Positions 1-4,643 of a stretch of DNA of 5,833 nt are shown piece by piece. The position numbers were made by a program, and so were the translations under genes. Positions within the stretch are counted from its first letter, which is position 1; every line of letters starts with the position of its first letter. Source of the DNA: Lentisphaerota bacterium (GTDB lineage: Bacteria; Verrucomicrobiota; Kiritimatiellia; JAAZAB01); contig JAIVGW010000259.1 in the NCBI GenBank assembly GCA_020201415.1, forward strand, positions 1-5,833, written 5' to 3'. The notes beneath the pieces were generated by a model. The model saw only the letters and a list, made by a program, of their open reading frames with translations. It had not been told where the DNA came from and ran no database searches.

Positions 1-1008
1 CCCCCAATTCATGGGGGGATTGAAATCCGAAGCGATCGGCAGATAGACAAAAAGCGACAGCCCCAGTCCCAGGCACAAGGTCATAATGACAATGCGACGC
101 CACTCGGTCAGCAAACGCCGGGTATAGAGCCAAATGGCCAGCGGCGAGGCCAGCATCAGCACTGCCACGAGCGTCTTGGCGCCGCGATGCGTCGCCACCT
201 GCACCCCCGGAAGCGTCAGACTTGCCGAACGCAGCATATAAGCGCCAACCAGCGCCAACCCCAGCGCCATGCAATCGCGGAAAAGCGGCCGATCGGTAAA
301 ATAAAACACGATCAGCAATGAAGGCCCCAGAAAGACAATCGGCTGACAATTAGTGATACTAACGCCGAAAACAAATGACATCCAATAAAGAATCCGGTTG
401 TCCTGCCCGCGGTAAATCCACATAACGGACAGCAGCAGGATCAGCATATGCAGAAAGGCATTGATGGTATAGACTTCCGCAATCACCGACTGGGACCAGA
501 ACAGACCGTTGAACCCCAGCAGGTACCCGGCGGCGACGCCGCCCACAGCGGAAGGCCAGCGCAACTGCCGCCGGCCGGAATCATCGACCGCCCCCCCGAA
601 AATGGCGCCCAGCCGGCTGACCAGCATGGCCACCAGGGCACAGGTCAGCGCGCCGAAAAATCCCGAACAGAAATTGACGCCCCAGGCGGGATTAGGCTGC
701 CCCATGTAAGTGACAAACCGGAAGATCCTGGTGAAAAACCAGGCCGCAATGGTCCACAGCGGATAGCCCGGCGGGTGAGGCACCCCCAGATAATCGGCGG
801 CCACAACCAACTCACCCGAATCCTCAAGCGTCACGGTGGGAGCCTGGGTGTAAGCGTAAAACAAGGCCATCCCCAGGAAAACGATCCAGAACACGCCCCA
901 GTCCACACGCTCAAAAAAACTCCTCCGGGGCTGCCCCGTGCCGGCGTCAGGGGCGGCGCTTTTCCCCGGCGCTTGAAACTCCGCTATCTTGTCATTGCGC
1001 TTCAGCAT
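1..1008 (-). CDS. DUF2723 family multi-pass membrane protein, putative GT-C glycosyltransferase (3' end outside window)
   Basis: The frame is open for 336 codons from ATG at 1008 to the left edge, so the C-terminus is missing. Residues 1-36 are a polar cytoplasmic tail and residues 39-55 the first membrane helix. Next comes the family hallmark: an acidic loop with E62, D63 and E66, followed by PHPPGYPLW at 77-85. FWSQSVIAEVYT lies at 170-181. Further hydrophobic segments lie near 117-135, 156-171, 184-198, 222-236, 247-259, 280-295 and 307-326, and the visible part ends in the typical YLPI (322-325) and NPPMNWG (330-336). DUF2723 proteins, including animal TMEM260, are GT-C-type enzymes thought to use lipid-linked sugars to O-glycosylate secreted proteins. 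The position after a polyprenyl-phosphate-mannose-synthase-like gene fits that role, but donor and acceptor are inferred. The region before ATG (GGTAGGGG) is a mediocre ribosome site. Family assignment is confident; the enzymatic role is moderate. Confidence 0.9.
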   Translation of the reverse strand, partial: MLKRNDKIAEFQAPGKSAAPDAGTGQPRRSFFERVDWGVFWIVFLGMALFYAYTQAPTVTLEDSGELVVAADYLGVPHPPGYPLWTIAAWFFTRIFRFVTYMGQPNPAWGVNFCSGFFGALTCALVAMLVSRLGAIFGGAVDDSGRRQLRWPSAVGGVAAGYLLGFNGLFWSQSVIAEVYTINAFLHMLILLLSVMWIYRGQDNRILYWMSFVFGVSITNCQPIVFLGPSLLIVFYFTDRPLFRDCMALGLALVGAYMLRSASLTLPGVQVATHRGAKTLVAVLMLASPLAIWLYTRRLLTEWRRIVIMTLCLGLGLSLFVYLPIASDFNPPMNWG

Positions 1009-1055
1009 ACACCCCTACCCGTCTCATGCGGACTGTCGGCACCAAATAAAGTGAA

Positions 1056-1085
1056 ATGATAGTGATTTGGACACCGCTCCGTCAA
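1056..1085 (-). promoter_or_regulatory. Sigma70-like promoter for the DUF2723 gene
   Basis: On the minus strand, TTGACG at 1085-1080 (5 of 6 matches to TTGACA) is followed, after an 18-nt spacer, by TATCAT at 1061-1056 (5 of 6 matches to TATAAT). The predicted transcription start near 1049 gives a leader of about 41 nt before ATG at 1008. The -35 lies just past the UbiA stop codon (1093-1091), so the whole promoter is intergenic. A 6-bp inverted repeat (CCAAAT at 1042-1047, ATTTGG at 1065-1070) brackets the -10 and could be an operator or chance. Confidence 0.55.
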
Positions 1086-1090
1086 GGCTA

Positions 1091-1993
1091 TTACAACAGC
1101 ATCACGACCAGCGCCGTGACGGCAAACAGGGCCAGATTGATCAGGAGTGGCGTATCCGTCAGCAACAACTCCTCCGGCTGGCCGCCACAGTCATGGTTGT
1201 AAACCAGGTCCAGATATCGAAACACACCAAATACCACGAACGGAATCGTCAAATAGAGTTGATGCGTTCCGAACTTGGCCAGCGTCTCAGGCCATTGCGT
1301 ATAGACGGCGTAAGCCACGATTACCGCACCGGCGGTGACGGCAATCAGCTGATCCAGCAGGGCGGCACTGCCGGAACGCAGGTTGGGACGCGCCTGCGGC
1401 GCCGTCTGCAGTTCATGGCGCCGCTTGCACAAGGCCAGAAAAAGCGCCAGCAGGAAAGTGCAGATGACCAGCCAGGGTGATATTGCCACCGCCGCCGCCA
1501 GACCTCCGGCCACAGCCCGCAGGACAAACCCGATGGCAATCATGAAGACATCCAGCAGATGCACCTGCTTGAGATAAAGGGTATAGACCGCCTGCAAAAC
1601 CACATAAATCGACAATATTAGGGCGAACAAGGGCTGCAGTAAGAAGCCTCCCAGCAATCCCAGCGTCAGGCATCCCGTGCCCAACACCAGCGCCGCGCGC
1701 ACACTCAGCCGCCCGGCGGCAATCGGCCGGCGGCATTTCACCGGATGCAGACGGTCATGTGCACGATCGCGTAAATCATTGAAGACATACACCCCCCCCG
1801 CCGTCAACGTGAACAGCGCCATGGCCGCCAGGGTCTGGAGCAGGGCGGCCGGGGAAATTTGCTGACTGCGATCACCCAGGGCAAAAAAGAAAGCCGCCAG
1901 CACCACCAGGTTTTTGGTCCATTGCCTGGGGCGCAAGGCGCCGATAAGGCTGTCCCAGCGCAGGGGCATGTTGCTGGATGATGCGTCAACCAT
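1091..1993 (-). CDS. UbiA-superfamily polyprenyl-phosphate phosphoribosyltransferase (decaprenyl-phosphate phosphoribosyltransferase-like)
   Basis: This 300-residue integral membrane protein closely matches the length of mycobacterial Rv3806c, which transfers phosphoribose from PRPP to decaprenyl phosphate. Visible motifs are LRPRQWTKN (20-28), the first Asp-rich motif NDLRDRAHD (72-80) continuing into HPVKCRRPIAAG (83-94), the second conserved stretch around LLDVFMIAIGFVLRAVAGG (146-164), KRRHEL (190-195), and a C-terminal GGQPEELLLTD (270-280). RPRQW.KN and HP.K..RPIA.G point to the DPPR-synthase branch rather than menaquinone, ubiquinone or heme-O prenyltransferases. About eight or nine hydrophobic segments are seen. 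ATG at 1993 is chosen because it is the first ATG in frame (upstream starts are only TTG), has GGAGGG ten bases before it, and gives the family length. It overlaps the upstream glycosyltransferase stop by 8 nt, so the two are probably co-translated. The lipid and whether the product is ribosylated or arabinosylated are unknown. Confidence 0.88.
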   Translation of the reverse strand: MVDASSSNMPLRWDSLIGALRPRQWTKNLVVLAAFFFALGDRSQQISPAALLQTLAAMALFTLTAGGVYVFNDLRDRAHDRLHPVKCRRPIAAGRLSVRAALVLGTGCLTLGLLGGFLLQPLFALILSIYVVLQAVYTLYLKQVHLLDVFMIAIGFVLRAVAGGLAAAVAISPWLVICTFLLALFLALCKRRHELQTAPQARPNLRSGSAALLDQLIAVTAGAVIVAYAVYTQWPETLAKFGTHQLYLTIPFVVFGVFRYLDLVYNHDCGGQPEELLLTDTPLLINLALFAVTALVVMLL

Positions 1994-2009
1994 GCGCCGG
2001 CCGCCCTCC
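1986..2009 (-). promoter_or_regulatory. Stop/start overlap and ribosome site coupling the glycosyltransferase to the UbiA gene
   Basis: The UbiA start ATG (1993-1991) lies upstream of the glycosyltransferase TGA (1988-1986), an 8-nt overlap reading ATGGTTGA. GGAGGG at 2009-2004, inside the glycosyltransferase reading frame, is the likely Shine-Dalgarno, with a rather long 10-nt spacer. Such overlaps usually mean translational coupling on one mRNA. Confidence 0.6.
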
Positions 2010-2729
2010 GTTGCCGGACCCGCCGCGGGCCGGACGGCGGAAACCAAGCTTGACCACCATCCAGAGCGCCTCGCGCACAATAGCCGACTGCATTTTGGAA
2101 CAACCGGAGCGCCGGTCTTCAAAAATAATAGGGATCTCCGTGATCCGGAACCCCTTCATCCATGCGGAATGCGTCATTTCAATCTGGAAAGAATAACCGT
2201 TGGAGCGGATGTGCTCCAGATCAATGGCTTCCAGCACCGCGCGGCGAAAGCACTTGAACCCGCCCGTCGGATCGGAAAACGGCATACCGGTAATCAGGCG
2301 CACGTAGAGGCTGGCGGCCTTGCTTAAAATCAGGCGCTCCAGGGGCCAGTTGATGATGCGGATACCGTTAATATAGCGCGAGCCCAACACCAGATCAGCA
2401 GCGGCGGCGGCCCCCAGAAAACGAGGGATATCATCGGGATTATGCGAGAGGTCGGCGTCCATCTCCATCACCAGATCATAATCCCGGTCCAAGGCCCACT
2501 TGAATCCGGCAATATAGGCCCGCCCCAGGCCGGCCTTTTCCGGTCGATGCAGCACATGCACACGGTCATCCCGGGCCGCCAGGTCGTTGAGCATACGTCC
2601 GGTGCCGTCCGGAGAATTGTCATCCACAAACAGCAGGTGCACGGCGGCGGACGCCAGCACCCGGTCGGCAATCTCGCGTACGTTATCGGCCTCGTTATAA
2701 GTGGGAATCACCACCAGAGTTTTTGACAT
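1986..2729 (-). CDS. Family 2 glycosyltransferase, polyprenol monophosphomannose synthase (DPM1)-like
   Basis: This is a 247-residue cytosolic GT-A enzyme expected to move a hexose, most likely mannose from GDP-mannose, onto polyprenyl phosphate at the inner membrane face. The order of motifs is canonical: VVIPTYNEADN (6-16), VDDNSPDGT (35-43), KAGLGRAY (65-72), the metal/nucleotide-binding DAD (91-93) with LSHNP (94-98), GSRYINGI (116-123), DPTGGFKCFRR (153-163), FQIEM (181-185) and EIPIIFEDRRSGCSK (198-212). It ends in a short Gly/Arg-rich tail, with no C-terminal membrane helices, so it resembles the single-domain DPM1 type rather than the membrane-anchored GtrB/DPMS type. ATG at 2729 is the only ATG near the family's usual start; further upstream only TTG is available. 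No Shine-Dalgarno precedes it, and a strong promoter ends six bases before it, suggesting a leaderless mRNA. First gene of the minus-strand cluster. Sugar specificity (mannose versus glucose or GlcNAc) cannot be fixed from sequence alone. Confidence 0.9.
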   Translation of the reverse strand: MSKTLVVIPTYNEADNVREIADRVLASAAVHLLFVDDNSPDGTGRMLNDLAARDDRVHVLHRPEKAGLGRAYIAGFKWALDRDYDLVMEMDADLSHNPDDIPRFLGAAAAADLVLGSRYINGIRIINWPLERLILSKAASLYVRLITGMPFSDPTGGFKCFRRAVLEAIDLEHIRSNGYSFQIEMTHSAWMKGFRITEIPIIFEDRRSGCSKMQSAIVREALWMVVKLGFRRPARGGSGNGGRPAHG

Positions 2730-2735
2730 GGCGTG

Positions 2736-2764
2736 AATATAGGCATTGCCGCCGGCCTTGGCAA
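2736..2764 (-). promoter_or_regulatory. Promoter of the glycosyltransferase/UbiA operon
   Basis: On the minus strand TTGCCA at 2764-2759 (5 of 6) and TATATT at 2741-2736 (5 of 6) are separated by an optimal 17 nt. Six bases follow the -10 before the A of the start codon at 2729, so the predicted transcription start is the start codon itself. The missing ribosome site before this ATG agrees with leaderless translation. Confidence 0.55.
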
Positions 2765-2773
2765 GGATACAAT
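2746..2773 (+). promoter_or_regulatory. Candidate promoter for pgi (distal)
   Basis: TTGCCG (2746-2751, 4 of 6) and TACAAT (2768-2773, 5 of 6) lie 16 nt apart on the plus strand, predicting a start near 2780 and a leader of about 72 nt. It overlaps the opposing minus-strand promoter, so the two would compete for RNA polymerase. Confidence 0.35.
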
Positions 2774-2802
2774 TTGCATTTGTACCATGCTCATGATATG
2801 CT
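2774..2802 (+). promoter_or_regulatory. Candidate promoter for pgi (proximal, extended -10)
   Basis: TTGCAT (2774-2779, only 3 of 6) and TATGCT (2797-2802, 4 of 6) are 17 nt apart. The -10 is preceded by TG one base upstream (TGATATGCT), an extended -10 that can compensate for a weak -35. A start near 2809 would give a leader of about 43 nt. An alternative or addition to the distal candidate. Confidence 0.35.
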
Positions 2803-2839
2803 CGGGACAATAACAATCCAGCTCCAAAAGAAGAAACAC

Positions 2840-2845
2840 GAGAGG
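2840..2845 (+). promoter_or_regulatory. Ribosome binding site of pgi
   Basis: GAGAGG six bases before ATG at 2852 decides the start. The frame is open upstream to a TTG at 2723, but that extension would run through the promoter region and add 43 residues not seen in the family. Confidence 0.7.
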
Positions 2846-2851
2846 CCAGGC

Positions 2852-4495
2852 ATGAACGACACCCCGCCCCTGCTGAACACCCGTCCGGAATGGCTTGCGC
2901 TGGAAGCCCACTATCGCCAAAGCGCCCGATTGCATCTGCGCGACCTGTTCGCCGCCGATCCGCGGCGGGCGGAAAAATTCACCGTAACGGCTGAAGATCT
3001 GCTGCTGGACTACTCCAAAAACCTGGTTACCGAAGAAACCATGCGCCTGCTGCATGACCTGGCCGCAGCCGTGGAATGGGAAAAGGCGCGTGACGCCATG
3101 TTTTCCGGAAAGATCATCAACCGCACCGAGCAACGCGCGGTTCTGCACACGGCCCTGCGCAACCGCAACAACCGCCCCGTGCTCGTGGGAGGACATGACA
3201 TCATGCCGGATGTCAACCGTGTGTTGGCTAAAATGGCTGATTTCGCCAATGCGGTGCGCGATGGATCATGGCACGGTTACACCGGCAAACCCGTGGTCAA
3301 CATTGTCAACATCGGCATCGGCGGATCCGACCTGGGCCCGGCCATGGCCTGCGAGGCCCTGCGCCCCTATGCCCGGCATGAACTGAAGACATATTTCGTT
3401 TCCAACATCCACGCCGCCCATCTGAGCGAAGCCCTGCGGGATCTGCGGCCGGAAGAAACACTTTTTATCGTCACCTCCAAAACCTTTACCACCCAGGAGA
3501 CCATGACCAATGCCCGCACGGCCCGGGAATGGCTGCTTTACACATTGAAGGACCGGGAAGCCGTGGCGCGTCATTTCGTGGCGGTCTCGACCAATGCCCG
3601 CGAAGTAGCGGCTTTCGGCATTGCGCCGGATAACATGTTCGAGTTCTGGGATTGGGTCGGAGGACGCTACTCGCTGTGTTCAGCCGTCGGCCTGGCTTTG
3701 ATGCTGGCCATCGGCCCGGAATATTTCACGGAAATGCTGAAGGGGTTTCATGCCATGGACCGCCATTTCCAGGAAGCGCCGGCGGAAGGCAATCTGCCGC
3801 TGCTGCTGGCCATGCTGGGCGTCTGGTACAACAATTTTTTCGGCGCCCAATCCCATGCCATCCTGCCTTACAATCAATACCTGAGCCGCTTCCCGGCCTA
3901 CCTGCAGCAGGCTGACATGGAAAGCAACGGCAAGTCCATCGACCAACAGGGGCGCCGGGTGGCGTGGCAGACGGGACCGATCATCTGGGGCGAACCAGGC
4001 ACCAACGGACAACATGCCTTTTACCAGTTGTTGCACCAGGGCACCAAGCTGGTGCCGGCCGACTTCATCGGCTGCTGCCGGCCGCACTGCCCGACCGGCG
4101 ACCATCACGACAAATTAATGGCCAACTTTTTCGCCCAGACTGCCGCCCTGGCCTTCGGCCGCACCCAGGAGGAACTGCGCGCTGCCGGCACACCCGAGGA
4201 GCTGCTGCCGCACAAAACATTCGAAGGCAACCGCCCGACCAACACCATCCTTGCCGAGGATTTAAACCCGCACCTGCTGGGCCGCCTGATAGCCCTTTAC
4301 GAACACAAGATTTTTGTACAGGGCGTTATTTGGAACGTGTATTCCTTCGACCAGTGGGGCGTGCAACTGGGCAAGGAACTGGCCGGCTGTATTCTGCCCG
4401 AACTGCAGGCTGCCGCCGATCCCGAACTGCGGCATGATGCATCGACCAACGCCTTGATCAGGCATTACCGCCTGGCCCAGCATCGCGGTCTGTAG
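2852..4495 (+). CDS. pgi: Glucose-6-phosphate isomerase
   Basis: This cytoplasmic enzyme interconverts glucose-6-phosphate and fructose-6-phosphate in glycolysis and gluconeogenesis. The 547 residues match the 549 of E. coli Pgi, so it is the long classical form and full length. Both SIS-type sugar-phosphate domains are present. GIGGSDLGP (155-163) and TSKTFTTQET (208-217) form the phosphate-binding loops. DWVGGRYSLCSAVG (267-280) is the first family signature, and IWNVYSFDQWGVQLGK (493-508) the second. Presumed catalytic residues by alignment to E. coli E355, H386 and K514 are E357 (in DMESNGK), H388 (in GTNGQHAFYQ) and K508. Two substitutions in normally well-kept signature positions are C276, where Trp is usual, and Q505, where Glu is usual; neither is a catalytic residue and the enzyme should be active. 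It is transcribed divergently from the lipid-sugar genes, and its product fructose-6-phosphate is the precursor of GDP-mannose. No clear terminator follows the TAG. Confidence 0.98.
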   Translation: MNDTPPLLNTRPEWLALEAHYRQSARLHLRDLFAADPRRAEKFTVTAEDLLLDYSKNLVTEETMRLLHDLAAAVEWEKARDAMFSGKIINRTEQRAVLHTALRNRNNRPVLVGGHDIMPDVNRVLAKMADFANAVRDGSWHGYTGKPVVNIVNIGIGGSDLGPAMACEALRPYARHELKTYFVSNIHAAHLSEALRDLRPEETLFIVTSKTFTTQETMTNARTAREWLLYTLKDREAVARHFVAVSTNAREVAAFGIAPDNMFEFWDWVGGRYSLCSAVGLALMLAIGPEYFTEMLKGFHAMDRHFQEAPAEGNLPLLLAMLGVWYNNFFGAQSHAILPYNQYLSRFPAYLQQADMESNGKSIDQQGRRVAWQTGPIIWGEPGTNGQHAFYQLLHQGTKLVPADFIGCCRPHCPTGDHHDKLMANFFAQTAALAFGRTQEELRAAGTPEELLPHKTFEGNRPTNTILAEDLNPHLLGRLIALYEHKIFVQGVIWNVYSFDQWGVQLGKELAGCILPELQAAADPELRHDASTNALIRHYRLAQHRGL

Positions 4496-4643
4496 CCGTC
4501 ATTATTAAAAAGATCGATCATATTGCTCTCAACTATTAAGCTGTATATTTTCTTGTGGGGGGCGTTGGAACGCAGTATTTATATGCAAGAGGATCTTGCA
4601 AGTAATGTCTGGCGCGTCTTCAAACCTAAAGGGAGATATTAAC
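4496..4643 (+). promoter_or_regulatory. Intergenic region between pgi and the C69 peptidase, weak promoter candidates
   Basis: These 148 nt are visibly AT-richer than the genes. I see no GC-rich hairpin followed by a T-run, so pgi lacks a recognisable intrinsic terminator here and readthrough is possible. Weak promoter pairs are TTGCTC (4523-4528) with TATATT (4544-4549), spacing 15, and TTGTGG (4553-4558) with TATTTA (4576-4581), spacing 17. Neither is convincing alone. An 8-bp palindrome GATCGATC lies at 4512-4519. GGGAG at 4631-4635 is a good Shine-Dalgarno, eight bases before the peptidase ATG. Confidence 0.35.
4584..4600. repeat. Short perfect inverted repeat upstream of the C69 peptidase
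   Basis: TGCAAGA (4584-4590) and TCTTGCA (4594-4600) are exact reverse complements separated by GGA. There is no T-run after it, so it is not a standard terminator. It lies just downstream of the TTGTGG/TATTTA promoter candidate, where a repressor site or a 5' mRNA hairpin could sit. Function is not shown. Confidence 0.5.

Noticed and set aside
241..260. Tandem 10-bp repeat AGCGCCAACC x2
   Set aside because: It is inside the DUF2723 coding frame and encodes a Leu/Ala/Gly-rich membrane helix; simple amino-acid composition explains it and 10 bp is not a codon multiple.
448..1059. 203-codon open frame on the plus strand
   Set aside because: It is antisense to the DUF2723 gene, and its translation is low-complexity Pro/Gly/Arg/His-rich, typical of a shadow frame.
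1994..2122. Longer UbiA protein starting from TTG at 2122
   Set aside because: The extra 43 residues lie wholly within the glycosyltransferase coding frame, do not resemble the family, and need a rare start; ATG at 1993 has a Shine-Dalgarno and gives the 300-residue family length.
2746..2764. TTGCC...GGCAA hairpin in the glycosyltransferase upstream region
   Set aside because: Only a 5-bp stem with a 9-nt loop, and it overlaps the promoter -35 and spacer, so it would not be transcribed if the promoter call is right.
3680..4108. 142-codon open frame on the minus strand, and other frames within pgi
   Set aside because: They are fully contained in pgi, which has intact motifs; no ribosome site or family match seen.
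4496..4560. Possible intrinsic terminator after pgi
   Set aside because: No stable GC-rich stem followed by a T-run; the only palindrome, GATCGATC, is too short and has no T-tract.
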